Shown: positions 44,864 through 56,180 of the stretch, piece by piece
Numbering within the stretch: position 1 is the stretch's first letter
Layout of the letters: the number at the start of each line of letters is the position of its first letter
Assembly (NCBI RefSeq): GCF_029407905.1
Contig: NC_073635.1
Span: 42,663,501-42,727,500 of the forward strand
Direction of reading: 5' to 3'
DNA length: 64,000 nucleotides
DNA from: Bubalus kerabau
Taxonomy: Eukaryota; Chordata; Mammalia; Artiodactyla; Bovidae
Translations under genes and position numbers: made by a program
The notes under the pieces: model-generated
What the model was told of the DNA's origin: nothing
The model's database searches: none
Seen by the model: the letters and a program-made list of their open reading frames with translations, nothing else

Positions 44864-46052
44864 CTCCAACATACATCACAGCAGGATCCTCTATGACCCA
44901 CCTCCCAGAATATTGGAGATAAAAGCAAAAATAAACAAATGGGACCTAATTAAAATTAAAAGCTTCTGCACAACAAGGGAAACTCTAAGCAAGGTGAAAA
45001 GACAGCCTTCAGAATGGGAGAAAATAATAGCAAATGAAGCAACTGACAATTAATCTCAAAAATATACAAGCAACCCCTACAGCTCAACTCCAGAAAAATA
45101 GATGACCCAATCAAAAAATGGGCCAAAGAACTAAATAGACATTTCTCCAAAGAAGACATACAGATGGCTAACAAACATGTGAAAAGATGCTCAACATCAC
45201 TAATTATCAGAGAAATGCAAATCAAAACCACTATGAGGTACCATTTCACACCAGTCAGAATGGCTGTGATCCAAAAGTCTACAAGCAATAAATGCTGGAG
45301 AGGGTGTGGAGAAAAGGGAACCCTCTTACACTGTTGGTGGGAATGCAAACTAGTACAGCCACTATGTTGAACAGTGTGGAGATTCCTTAAAAAACTGGAA
45401 ATAGAACTGCCTTATGACCCAGCAATCCCACTGCTGGGCATTCACACTGAGGAAACCAGAATTGAAAGAGACATGTGTACCCCAATGTTCATCGCAGCAC
45501 TGTTTATAATAGCCAGGACATGGAAGCAACCTAGATGTCCATCAGCAGATGAATGGATAAGAAAGCAGTGGTACATGTACACAATGGAGTATTATTCAGC
45601 CATTAAAAAGAATACATTTGAATCAGTTCTAATGAGGTGGATGAAACTGGAGCCTATTATACAGAGTGAAGTAAGCCAGAAAGAAAAACACCAATACAGT
45701 ATACTAACGCATATATATGGAATTTAGAAAGATGGTAACAATAGCCCTGTATACAAGACAGCAAATGAAACACTAATGTATAGAACAGTCTTTTGGACTC
45801 TGTGGCAGAGGGAGAGGGTTGGATGATTTGGGAGAATTATATCATATATGAAATGAGTCGCCAGTCCAGGTTCTACGCATGATACTGGATGATTGGAGCT
45901 GGTGCACTGGGATGACCCAGAGGGATGGTATGGGGAGGGAGGAAGGAATAGGGTTCAGGATGGGGAACATGTGTATACCTGTGGCGGATTCATTTTGATA
46001 TATGGCAAAACCAATACAATATTGTAAAGTTAAAAAATAAAATAAAAAAAAA
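43519..46052 (+). mobile_element. Cattle-type L1, 5'-truncated, 2.5 kb
   Basis: Sense L1 from ORF2 mid reverse transcriptase to the A-rich end. A perfect 10-bp target-site duplication, AGAAAAGGAA, lies at 43509-43518 and 46053-46062. ORF2 pieces: 43817-44347 (HLKSGTRQGCPLSPLLFNIV; FADD at 43973-43984), 44457-45053 (GGINLPDFRLYYKTTVIKT, MKWIKD type block), 45164-45727 (KTTMRYHFTPVRMAVIQKST, TWKQPRCPSADEWI). An A38 run (44823-44860) sits within coding. Stops at 43741 and 44345 break the frame. The 3' region has GGGAGAGG and CACATGTATACC-type blocks. Confidence 0.96.
44823..44860 (+). repeat. A38 tract inside L1 ORF2
   Basis: A run of 38 A between GAGAACATAGGC and CCTCTCC, read as Lys codons. 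Related L1 copies are expected to carry only a short A-run here. A likely site of length variation. Confidence 0.95.
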
Positions 46053-46144
46053 AGAAAAGGAAATATGTTATTTATAGATACTAGAAATTTTGTATTGTTC
46101 CTTTAATAATTTTTCAAATTTTTCTTTTGTGTATCTAAAGCTCA

Positions 46145-46355
46145 CCATGTGCTTGATTGCTCAGGTGTGTCCAACTCATTGCAGCACCATGGACTGTAGC
46201 CCGCCAGGCTCCTCCATCCATGGGATTCCCCAGGCAAGAATACTGAAGTGGGTTGCCATGACCTCCTCCAGGGATTCTTCCCAACCCAGATTTTGAACCC
46301 AAGTCTCCCGAATTGCAGGCGGATTCGTTACTGTTAGAATCCAGGGAAACCCAAA
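46145..46355 (-). mobile_element. Bov-tA SINE
   Basis: Antisense: TTGCTCAGGTGTGTCCAACT, ACCATGGACTGTAGCCCGCC, then body CCAGGCAAGAATACTGAAGT and head (TTGAACCCAAGTCTCCCG, GCAGGCGGATTCGTTAC, CAGGGAAACCC). Diverged head. Confidence 0.92.
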
Positions 46356-47389
46356 AGTACCATAAGAGTTATTAAAAAGGAAAGATTAGGTATCTAGAAC
46401 AGTAAGAAAAAAAAAGGGGGTTGATGCAAGAATTGAATACTGTTTTTTCTTCAATAAAATTTACAACAGCTGAAAACATACTTGTGAATTTTCCTCATCA
46501 GTGTTACTGAGATTGATTTGGATATGATGACAATTTTTTGACAATATCCGTCAATGCAGTACTTATTCAGCTGATGTTGTATGCTAGGTGGGTGGCCTTG
46601 TCTGCCACGATATTTAAAGCCTTTTCATGTTTCTATAGATTTTTGTATGTATGTTGAATAAAGGAAGATAAAATGCAATAAACTATATTATATCTATATA
46701 TTTTTTAATGTTCATACACTTTTAACAAATTTAAGATATATTTATATGTTATTTAATCGGTCAAATTTTAGGCCAAGCACACATTACATATTTTAATATT
46801 ATTTTTATCATGGAAATATTAAATATACTACAAAAAATTAAAGTTTGAAGTATATTGAATCCTCATGTATTCACAACTCAGCTTCAACAATTATCAGTTT
46901 TCTGCTAATCTTGTTTTACCCATCTACTCTGTTTTTTTCCTCCCCTTGAACCATTCAAAATCAGATCACAGTCATCTGTTATCTGTAAATATTTAGTACA
47001 TACTTCTAACAAATAAAAACTTTTTTTTTTTTAATGTAAACACCATACTGTGTTCCATTAACAGCACTTAATGGCAGGCACCTATTTTAATTTTTCTGAC
47101 TGGTTGAAAATTTTTCCTTTTGCCATTTTTTTCTAGTCACAGTATAAATAGTGTCCATATGTTCTAATCAATCATTATGTTACTTGAGTCATTTTATTAT
47201 AAAAGAATAAAACTCTCTGTACCTTTATAATAGAACTAGGACATACTACTTATTTGTGTTTAAGAGTATTCTCACTATTACATGTTTATCACTTAACTGT
47301 AGTTATTATTATATATTTGTGCCCAATTTAATGTGTTATATATTTTAGTTCCTTAAGAATATTGACCAATTGCTTATCTGTTTCATCTT
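46356..47389. other. AT-rich sequence, nothing certain
   Basis: The part around 46831-47050 (CAACTCAGCTTCAACAATTA, TTTTCTGCTAATCTTGTTTT) vaguely recalls an old L1-type repeat, but I cannot assign it. T-run at 47021-47032. Confidence 0.4.
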
Positions 47390-47403
47390 AAAAATTATCT
47401 ACA

Positions 47404-48320
47404 TGCTCAACATCACTCATTATCAGAGAAATGCAAATCAAAACCACTATGAGGTACCATTTCACACCAGTCAGAATGGCTGTGATCCAAAAGTCTACAA
47501 GTAATAAATGCTGGAGAGGGTGTGGAGAAAAGGGAACCCTCTTACACTGTTGGTGGGAATGCAAACTAGTACAGCCACTATGGAGAACAGTGTGGAGATT
47601 CCTTAAAAAACTGGAAATAGACCTGCCTTATGATCCAGCAATCCCACTGCTGGGCATACACACTGAGGAAACCAGAAGGGAAAGAGACACGAGTACCCCA
47701 ATGTTCATCGCAGCACTGTTTATAATAGCCAGGACATGGAAGCAACCTAGATGTCCATCAGCAGATGAATGGATAAGAAAGCTATGGTACATATACACAA
47801 TGAAGTATTACTCAGCCATTAAAAAGAATACATTTGAATCAGTTCTAATGAGGTGGATGAAACTGGAGCCTATTATACAGAGTGAAGTAAGCCAGAAAGA
47901 AAAACACCAATACAGTATACTAACGCATATATATGGAATTTAGAAAGATGGTAACAATAACCCTGTGTACGAGACAGCAAAAGAGACACTGATGTATAGA
48001 ACAGTCTTATGGACTCTGTGGGAGAGGGAGAGGGTGGGAAGATTTGGGAGAATGGCATTGAAACATGTAAAATATCATGTATGAATTGAGTTGCCAGTCC
48101 AGGTTCGATGCACGATACTGGATGCTTGGTGCTGGTGCACTGGGACGACCCAGAGGGATGGAATGGGGAGGGAGGAGGGAGGAGGGTTCAGGATGGGGAA
48201 CACATGTATACCTGTGGCAGATTCATTTTGATATTTGGCAAAACTAATACAGTTATGTAAAGTTTAAAAATAAAATTAAATTAAAAAAAAGACAACAATA
48301 AAAAAAAAGAAAGTTACAAA
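47404..48320 (+). mobile_element. Cattle-type L1, 5'-truncated, 0.9 kb
   Basis: Sense L1 3' end. A perfect 14-bp target-site duplication, AAAAATTATCTACA, lies at 47390-47403 and 48321-48334. The frame 47431-47943 (170 codons) is uninterrupted: MQIKTTMRYHFTPVRMAVIQ to YSILTHIYGI, the true ORF2 C-terminus, including CWWECKLVQPLWRTVWRF. The 3' region ends in A-rich runs broken by GACAACAAT and GTTAC. Together with the long perfect flank this looks recent. Confidence 0.97.
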
Positions 48321-48445
48321 AAAAATTATCTACAATAATTTTGAAATAATAATAGCAATATTACAAAACTAAAATAATTGAAAAAAATAATATTCGTGAG
48401 GCTTTTTGTTTTTAGAATAAATCTCATTAGGAACATTTAGTCACT

Positions 48446-48637
48446 GGAAGTGGAAGTCACTCAGTTATGTCTGACTCTTTGGGACCCCATGGACTATACA
48501 GTCCATGTAATTCTCCAGGCCAGAATACTAGAGTGGGTAGCCTTTCCCTTCTCCAGGGCATCTTACCAACCCAAAGATGAAACCCCGGTCTCCCCCATTG
48601 CAGGAGGATTCTTTACCAGCTGAGCCACAGGGAAGCT
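48446..48637 (-). mobile_element. Bov-tA SINE
   Basis: Antisense Bov-tA ending with the head (CCCCGGTCTCCCCCATTGCA, TTCTTTACCAGCTGAGCCAC, AGGGAAGCTC). A perfect 12-bp target-site duplication, CATTTAGTCACT, lies at 48434-48445 and 48638-48649. Confidence 0.95.
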
Positions 48638-48649
48638 CATTTAGTCACT

Positions 48650-49103
48650 ACTTGGTCTTAAAATCAAGAGAAAAGTTTCTTTTTATGTATGGTCATTCCA
48701 CAGCTGGATATAGAGTTAGGATAATTTATATCAGTTTGATTTAACTTTGGGGCAATTAAATTTTTCTTCAAAGATATAATTATTGGTTTCAACTATAGAC
48801 AGTACTTACATAACATCAAAGTTAAAATTACATAAGAAAAATCTGCATGTCTCATTTCTATCACATCTCATTTCTATCCCCATATTCCATAGAAATGTGA
48901 ATATTTCTTTTCACATAAGAGATACAAATTCTACTTTTCCTATAGACAATTTACTTGCAGCTACTTTTTTACTTGCAGTTGCTTTTTTCCCTTTTACTAT
49001 TTCTTTTCTATTCTTTTCTTTTTTAGTAAAAGCAAAATATATAAAATATCTGCATCTTATATACACATTTTAAAAAATATATGTTTGATCCTAAGTATAT
49101 GTG
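48650..49103. other. AT-rich sequence, nothing recognised
   Basis: Contains CATCTCATTTCTATC repeated (48838-48876) and T-rich runs; no family recognised. Confidence 0.5.
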
Positions 49104-49316
49104 AAAAACTGACACATTGGAAAAGACTCTGATGCTGGGAAAGGTTGAAGGCTGGAGGAGAAGGGGACAACAGAGGATGAGATGGTTGGTTGGCATCACT
49201 GACTTGAGTTGGAGCAAGCTCCAGGAATTGGTGATGGACAGGAAAGCCTGGCATGCTGCAGTCCATGGGGTTGCAGATTCAGAAACAACTGGGTGACTGA
49301 ACTGAACTGAACTGAT
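49104..49316 (+). mobile_element. BovB 3' end fragment, 0.2 kb
   Basis: Sense BovB end: AAACTGACACATTGGAAAAG, AGAAGGGGACAACAGAGGAT, GGTGATGGACAGGAAAGCCT and tail TGAACTGAACTGAACTGA. Older-type tail. Non-coding apart from the ORF end. Confidence 0.93.
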
Positions 49317-49689
49317 AATACACATTTATAAATTAAATATATTATTATTGTATTAGAAGTTATATATATTCTCTATATGTGTATGTGCATGCATATATCC
49401 CCTTCCCCCTTCTTTACACAAAGAATCTCATCCTCTCCCTTCTAATTACAATATATCCTAGATATTACTCCATGTCAAATTTGGTGGTGTGATTCTTCAA
49501 TTTTTGTAGGCAAATGTACACATTGCTCTATGACTGAAGCAAGTTATACAACTAGTTATATATTAAAGGGCATTTTAATTGTTTTTTGACTTTCATATAC
49601 ATTGAAGATTGATTAACCTTGTCTATAAATCACATTTTTAACTTAGTGTAAGGATAGTTTTCTAAAATTAACATTTTTGACTCAGAATT
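49317..49689. other. AT-rich spacer
   Basis: Nothing recognised. Confidence 0.5.
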
Positions 49690-49698
49690 AATTATTAT

Positions 49699-49970
49699 AC
49701 TGCTACTGCTAAGTCGCTTCAGTCGTGTCCAACTCTGTGCGACCCCATAGACGGCAACCCACCAGGCTCCCCCGTCCCTGGGATTCTCCAGGCAAGAACA
49801 CTGGAGTGGGCTGCCATTTCCTTCTCCAATGCATGAAAGTGAAAAGTGAAAGGGAAGTCGCTCAGTCGTGTCCGACTCTTAGCGACCCCATGGACTGCAG
49901 CCTACCAGGCTCCTCCGTCTGTGGGATTTTCCAGGCAAGAGAACTGGAGTGGGGTGCCATTGCCTTCTCC
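49699..49970 (-). mobile_element. BOV-A2 SINE, first of a tandem pair
   Basis: Antisense: ACTGCTACTGCTAAGTCGC, CCCCATAGACGGCAACCCAC, linker AGTGAAAAGTGAAAGGGAAG, second monomer to CCATTGCCTTCTCC. AATTATTAT lies before it (49690-49698) and after it (49971-49979). Confidence 0.95.
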
Positions 49971-49979
49971 AATTATTAT

Positions 49980-50249
49980 GCTGCCAAGTCGCTTCAGTCG
50001 TGTCCGACTCTGTGCGACCCCATGGACTGCAGCCTACCAGGCTTCTCTCTCCATGGGATTCTCCAGGCAAGAACACTGGAATGGGTTGCCATTTCCTTCT
50101 CCAATGCATGAAAGTGGAAAGTTAAAGTGAAGTCACTCAGTCGTGTCTGACTCTTAACGACCCCATGGACTGCAGCCCACCAGGCTCCTCCATCCCTGGG
50201 ATTTTCCGGGCAACAGTACTGGAGTGGGGTGCCATTGCCTTCTGCCCCA
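49980..50249 (-). mobile_element. BOV-A2 SINE, second of a tandem pair
   Basis: Antisense, same orientation as its left neighbour: CTGCCAAGTCGCTTCAGTCG, GAAAGTGGAAAGTTAAAGTG linker, end CCATTGCCTTCTGCC. AATTATTAT lies before it (49971-49979) and GTTATTAT after it (50250-50257). Confidence 0.95.
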
Positions 50250-50265
50250 GTTATTATAAAACTAT

Positions 50266-52325
50266 GATATACCATTTAGGTATGACCTAAATCAACTCCC
50301 TTATGATTATACAGTGGAAGTGAGAAATAGATTTAAGGGCCTAGATCTAATAGATAGAGTGCCTGATGAACTATGGAATGAAGTTCATAACATTGTACAG
50401 GAGACAGGGATCAAGACCATCCCCGTGGAAAAGAAATGCAAAAATGCAATGTGGCTGTCTGGGGGGGCTTACAAATAGCTGTGAAAAGAAGAGAAGTGAA
50501 AAGGAAAGGAGAAAAGGAAAGATATAAACATCTGAATGCAGAGTTCCAAACACTAGCAAGAAGAGATAAGAAAGCCTTCTTCAGCGATCAATGCAAAGAA
50601 ATAGAGGAAAACAACAGAATGGGAAAGACTAGAGATCTCTTCAAGAAAATCAGAGATACCAAAGGAACATTTCATGCAAAGATGGGCTTGACAAAGGACA
50701 GAAATGGTATGGACCTAACAGAAGCAGAAGATATTAAGAACAGCTGGCAAGAATACACAGAAGAACTATACAAAAAATATCTTCATGACCCAGATAATCA
50801 CAGTGGTGTGGGATCAATCACCTAGAGCCAAACATCCTGGAATGTAAAGTCAAGTGGGCCTTAGAAAGCATCACTATGAACAAAGCTAGTGGAATTCCAG
50901 TTGAGCTATTCCAAATCCTGAAAGATGATGCTGTGAAAGTGCTGCACTCAGTATGCCAGCAAATTTGGAAAACTCAGCAGTGGCCAAAGGACTGGAAAAG
51001 GTCAGTTTTCATTCCAATCCCAAAGAAAGGCAATGCCAAAGAATTCTCAAACTACCGCACAATTGCACTCATCTCACATGCTAGTAAAGTAATGCTCAAA
51101 ATTCTCCAAGCCAGGTTCAGCAAAATGTGAACCATGAACTTCCTGATGTTCAAGCTGGTTTTAGAAAAGGCAGAGGAACCAGAGATCAAATTGCCAACAT
51201 CTGCTGGATCATGGAAAAAGCAAGAGAGTTCCAGAAATATATCTATTTCTGCTTTATTGACTATGCCAAAGCCTTTGACTGTGTGGATCACAATAAACTG
51301 TGGAAAATTCTGAAAGAGATGGGGTACCAGACCACCTGATCTGCCTCTTAAGAAATTTGTATGCAGGTCAGGAAGCAACAGTTAGAACTGGACATGGAAA
51401 AACAGACTGGTTCCAAATAGGAAAAGGAGTACGTCAAGGCTGTATGTTGTCACCCTGTTTATTTAACTTATATGCAGAGTACATCATGAGAAACACTGGA
51501 CTGGAAGAAACACAAGCTGGAATCAAGATTGCCGGGAGAAATATCAATAACCTCAGATATGCAGATGACACCACCCTTATGGCAGAAAGTGAAGAGGAAC
51601 TCAAAAGCCTCTTGATGAAAGTGAAAGAGGAGAGTGAAAAAGTTGGCTTAAAGCTCAACATTCAGAAAACGAAGGTCATGGCATCTGGTCCCATCACTTC
51701 ATGGGACATAGATGGGCAAACAGTGGAAACACTGTCAGACTTTATTTTTCTGGGCTCCAAAATCACTGCAGATGGTGACTGCGGCCATGAAATTAAGACT
51801 TTTACTCCTTGGAAGGAAATTTATGACCAACCTAGATAGCATATTCAAAAGCAGAGACATTACTTTGCCAACAAAGGTTCGTCTAGTCAAGGCTATGGTT
51901 TTTCCTGTGGTCATGTATGGATGTGAGAGTTTGGCTGAGGGCCGAAGAATTGATGCTTTTGAACTGTGGTGATGGAGAAGACTCTTGAGAGTCCCTTGGA
52001 CTGCAAGGAGATCCAACCAGTCCATTCTGAAGGAGATCAGCCCTGGGATTTCTTTGGAAGGGATGATGCTAAAGCTGAATCTCCAGTAATTTGGCCACCT
52101 CATGTGAAAAGTTGACTCTTTGAAAAAGACTCTGATATTGGGAGGGATTGGGGGCAGGAAGAGACGGGGACAACAGAGGATGAGATGGCTGGATGGCATC
52201 ACTGACTCGATGGACGTGAGTCTGGGTGAACTCTGGGAGTTGGTGATGGACAGGGAGGCCTGGTGTGCTGTGATTCATGGGGTCACAAAGAGTCGGACAC
52301 AACTGAGTGACTGATCTGATCTGAT
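50266..52325 (+). mobile_element. BovB LINE, 5'-truncated, 2.1 kb
   Basis: Sense copy from the linker (VEVRNRFKGLDLI) to a TCTGA tail. Frames: 50436-50825 (YKHLNAEFQTLARRDKKAFF, TRDLFKKIRDTKGTFHAK), 50876-51130 (reverse transcriptase start), 51127-51339 (DVQAGFRKGRGTRDQIANIC, FIDYAKAFDCVDHNKLWKIL), 51300-51839 (179 codons; QIGKGVRQGCMLSPCLFNLY, YADD at 51558-51569, KLNIQKTKVMASGPI). A 9-bp deletion drops the GlyGlyAsp of ASGGDG near 50890. Frameshifts near 50815, 51125, 51325 and 51800, and a small deletion near 51935 in GCESWTVKKAE. Younger-state bases. Confidence 0.95.
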
Positions 52326-52335
52326 GATACATATT

Positions 52336-52507
52336 GGGCTTCCCTGGTGGCTCAGATGGTAAATTGTCTGCCTGCAGTGAAGAAGGAAATGGCATCCCAC
52401 TCCAGTACTCATGCCTGGAAATTCCATGGACTGAGGAGCCTGGTAGACTATATTCCATGGGGTCGCAAAGAGTTGGACACGACTGAACGACTTCACTTTC
52501 ACTTTCA
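52336..52507 (+). mobile_element. Bov-tA SINE with an internal deletion
   Basis: Head GGGCTTCCCTGGTGGCTCAG then GTCTGCCTGCAGTGAAG passes directly into the body (AAGGAAATGGCATCCCACTC): box B region is deleted. Ends in CACTTTCACTTTCA. Flanks TGATACATATT (52325-52335) and TGATAAATATT (52508-52518) agree at 10 of 11. Confidence 0.93.
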
Positions 52508-52519
52508 TGATAAATATTA

Positions 52520-52750
52520 TGTACTTCTCATGTGACTCAACAGTAAAGAATCTGCCTGCCAAATGTAAAGGATGCAAGAGACATGAGCTTGTTCACTAGG
52601 TCAGGAAGATTCCCTGGAGTAGGAAATGGCACCCCATTCCAGTATACTTGCCTTTGAAAATTTCATGGACAGAGGAGCCTGGTGGGCTAGAGTCCGTGGG
52701 GTCAGTCACAAAGAGATTTACAAGATTGAGCAACTGAGTGACTGAGCACA
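52520..52750 (+). mobile_element. Bov-tA SINE, diverged
   Basis: ACAGTAAAGAATCTGCCTGC, TAGGTCAGGAAGATTCCCTG, GTAGGAAATGGCACCCCATT and GACAGAGGAGCCTGGTGGGC. The first bases of the head are unclear. Confidence 0.9.
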
Positions 52751-52763
52751 AACATATGCATCA

Positions 52764-52895
52764 TCAGTTCAGTTCAGTTCAGTCGCTCAGTCATGTCCGA
52801 CTCTTTGCAACCCCATGAATCTCAGCCCGCCAGGCCTCCCTGTCCATTACCAATTCCCGGAATTCACTCAGACTCACGTCCATTGAGTCAGTGAT
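52764..52895 (-). mobile_element. Minimal BovB 3' tail, 0.13 kb
   Basis: Antisense: TCAGTTCAGTTCAGTTCAG tail, CGCTCAGTCATGTCCGACTC, CCATGAATCTCAGCCCGCC and CACGTCCATTGAGTCAGTGA. It stops almost at the same element position as the copy at 63745-63872. Confidence 0.95.
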
Positions 52896-54544
52896 AAATA
52901 ATGCCAAAATAATTTCCATTTTGTTGTACAATTTTGCCTTTCTACAAGCAAAATATGGTATCTCTTACTGTATGACTCCACTACCAAGCTTTTTCATCCA
53001 ACTGTTAAACTTTTTGTCATTCAGATGACAAGGGAAATTATCTTTCAGTGAACTTGGACTTTTCATTGCTATATTTCTTAATGGCCACTGCATTTTGTTA
53101 TCTGGGATCTGTCGGTTCTAAACTTTGTTAATTTTTCTATTAGGTTACTAGTCTTTTCATTTTCTACCTTATTTGGCTCATGAATTTGTGATGTAAGTTG
53201 ACTTATTTGCTGATTTGTAATTTGTGTTTCACTTTGCTTGTAATATTTATCTTACTTTGTTTCCCCTTAGTTAACTTTATTAAGCTCTTTTCCTAATTAC
53301 ATCTTGGTTTGGGGTTAGATTTTTAAAACTTTATTTCAGTTTCCAACTACAAATGAATTCAAATGTTTTACAATTTCTCATATTTTAACATTTCATATCT
53401 CAATTCAAATTTATTTTTTTATTTTTTACAGAGTGCAGAGTTTCATACGTGGTTGTCAAATCTTCTCAATGTCAATTTTAAAAGGATTATTTCACATTAT
53501 TTAATATGTCACATCTGTGTATGCTACTTTTCCATATTTGCTGTATGTATATAAATCAACATATAACTATTTACACATTTTAGTTTTATATGTTTCTGTT
53601 TAGTAAGTTATTAGATTTTGTAAAATTATTTTTCACTTGGTTCTTTTAGAATTTTCAGATAAATAAGCACGTATGAAAATAGAGATAGATTTATTATTTT
53701 TTAAAATTTTTATACATAAGTGTTTAGTACTCTTGTCTAACTATTTTGTCTAATGCTGCCAATACTAGCTAACTGTGAGATTATTGGCAGCATAGATTTT
53801 TCTTGATTTTATTAAGTTAAATATGATGCTCACTTTTCGATGTAGTTATCTATTTCTGTGTTCACAAGTTTTTACTTCTATATATCTATTTATTTATCAT
53901 TTATCTAATCATGTTAAGAAAGTACACATATTAATTTTAAATGTTTTATAACAACTACTTGTTCTTATAATAAACTTCATTTTTGGCATTTGAGGAGATA
54001 ATATGGACTTTTTATCTTTAATTTTTTGGGGTGTATGATGGATTATATTAATGGCTTCCATCTATTGAAACTTCCTTGTGTTCCCTTAATAAACTTCCTA
54101 TGACAGAATTAGCAATTCTCCTAGAATTGCACTAAACTAATTTTCTCTTTCTGTTCTCTTGATTATCTGTCCCAAAGAAGATTACAATTATTCAGAATAT
54201 TGTAAGATACATAATAGGTACTCATTAAGTAATAGTTGAATAGATGACTATCTTAAAACATTAGTTTTCTTTGTCCTATTTTCATAAGTAAGACATGTCA
54301 GCTCTTTAGTGTCAGTTTTATGCAAAAGGGCATTACTCTTATTGAAAATACATTTAGTTTAAAATAACTCATTTAATTTAAAATGAAATAAGCTATTTAA
54401 AAAGAAGTTGGGCAATATATCTCTTGAAATAACAGCTAAATTAAGGAAAACAAACAAACAAACAAACTTTCCTTGACACACTAATCCTCCCAAGTTATTC
54501 TGCCTATTTCCCACCAACAATTAAGGCTCTAATCTTGAACTCAT
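52896..54544. other. AT-rich sequence, possible old L1
   Basis: Mostly unassigned. Around 54030-54110 (TGTATGATGGATTATATTAA, TTCCTTGTGTTCCCTTAATA) an antisense old L1 ORF2 is possible but weak. A (CAAA)n run lies at 54449-54468. Confidence 0.35.
54449..54468 (+). repeat. (CAAA)n simple repeat
   Basis: Five units of AAAC/CAAA. Confidence 0.85.
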
Positions 54545-54978
54545 ATGTTGTTGTTCAGTCAGCAAATTGTGTTTGACTCTTCATAACCCCGTGGACTGCA
54601 ACACTCCAGGCCTCCACTAACTCCCGGAATTTGCCCAAGTTCATGTCCATTGCATCAGTGATGCCATCCAGTCATTTCATCCCGTCACCCTCTTCTCCTT
54701 CTTCCTTCACTCTTTCCCAGCATCAAGGTCTTTTTCAATGAGTTGGTTCTGTACATCACATGGCCAAAGTATTGGAGCTTCATCATCAGTCCATCCAATG
54801 AGTATTCAGTGTTAATTTCCTTTCAGATCGACTGGTTTGATTTCCTTGCTGTCCAAGGGAATCTCAAGAGCCTTTTCCAGCACTGCATTTCAAAAGCATC
54901 AATTCTTCAGTGCTCAGCCTTCTTTATGGTCAAGCTCTGACAACCCTACATGACTACTGGAAAAACTATTGTTCTAAC

Positions 54979-55266
54979 TATACTGGGTATTCATTGGAAG
55001 GACTGATGTTGAAGCTGAAACTCCAATACTTTGGCCACCTAATGAAAAGACCTGACTCGTTGAAAAAGACCCTGATGCTGGGAAACATTGAGGGCAGGAG
55101 GAGAAGGGGATGACAGAGGATGAGATGGTTGAATGGCATCACCGATTCAATGGAAATGGGTTTGGGTAGACTCCAGGAGTTGGTGATGGACAGGGAGGCC
55201 TGGCATGCTGTAGTTCATGGGGTCGCAAAGAGTCGGACACAACTGAGTGACTGAACTGAACTGATA
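54979..55266 (+). mobile_element. BovB 3' fragment nested in antisense BovB
   Basis: Sense end of BovB from TGGGTATTCATTGGAAGGAC to tail TGAACTGAACTGA. The host shows ...CTATAC before and ATACAGAC after, allowing a short (about 4-bp) duplication. Old-state bases. Confidence 0.92.
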
Positions 55267-55467
55267 CAGACATTTGTTGTCAAAGTGATATCTTTGCTTT
55301 TAAACATACTGTCTAGGTTTGCCAAAGCTTTCCTGCCAAGAACCTATCATCTTCTGATTTCATGACTGTAGTCACCATCCACAGTGATCTGAGACCCCAA
55401 GAAGAATAAATCTGTCACTGCTTCCACCTTTTACCCTTGTATTTGTCATGAAATGATGGGGCTGGAA

Positions 55468-55519
55468 AATCAGTCCTGAATATTCATTGGAAGGACTTAT
55501 GCTGAAGCTGAAGCTCCCA
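55468..55519 (+). mobile_element. 52-bp sense BovB patch in antisense BovB
   Basis: AAATCAGTCCTGAATATTC then ATTGGAAGGACTTATGCTGA is the sense BovB sequence found at 29591 and 54983, without tail. About 85 bp of the host (from ATGCCATGATC to ATCAAGAGG in other copies) is missing at the site. Confidence 0.85.
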
Positions 55520-56180
55520 TTCTTTAGTTCCTCTTTGCTTTCTGCCATTAGAGTGGTATCATCTGCTTATCTGAGGATGGTGATATTTCTCCCAGCAATC
55601 TTGAATCTAGCTTGTAACTCATCCAGGCCAGCATTTCTCATGATATGCTCTGTGTATATATTAACAAAAAAACAGGGTAACAGTCTTGTCATACTCCATT
55701 CTCAATCCTGAACCAGTTAGTTGTTCCATGCAGGATTTTAACTGTTGCTTCTAAACGCACATACAGGTTTCTTAGGAGACAGGTACGTTGGTTTGGTAAT
55801 CCCGTCTCAAGAGTTTTCCACAGTTTGTTATGATCCACACCATCAAAGTCTTTAGTGTACTTGATGAAACAGAGGTCAATGTTTTTCTGGAATTTCCTTG
55901 TTTTCTCTAGGATCCAAAAAATGTGGGCAATTTGATCTCTGGTTCCTCTACCTTTTCTAAACACAGCTTGGACATTGGGAAGCTCTCAGTTCACATAATG
56001 TTGAAGCCTATCATGCAGGATTTTAAGCATGGCCTTACTAATATGGGAGGGCAATTGTCTGACAGTTTGAAAATTCTTTGGTACTGCCCTTCTTGGGAAT
56101 TGGGAACTTGGATACCATTCTTTTTCTCCCTTCTTGCATTTCCTAAATTTTTCCTCTCTCTCATTTCTTCCTCTCTGCTT

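Larger units (their letters stand above)
54545..56100 (-). mobile_element. Old, highly diverged BovB with two sense patches
   Basis: Antisense BovB in three blocks: 54545-54978, 55268-55467 and 55520-56100. The 3' end lacks the repeated CAGTT tail (TTGTTGTTCAGTCAGC). The minus frame 55689-55964 reads FRKGRGTRDQIAHIFWILEK then FDGVDHNKLWKTL, reverse transcriptase fingers/palm. The sense piece at 54979-55266 and the tiny sense patch at 55468-55519 interrupt it. Among the most diverged BovB copies here. Confidence 0.9.
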
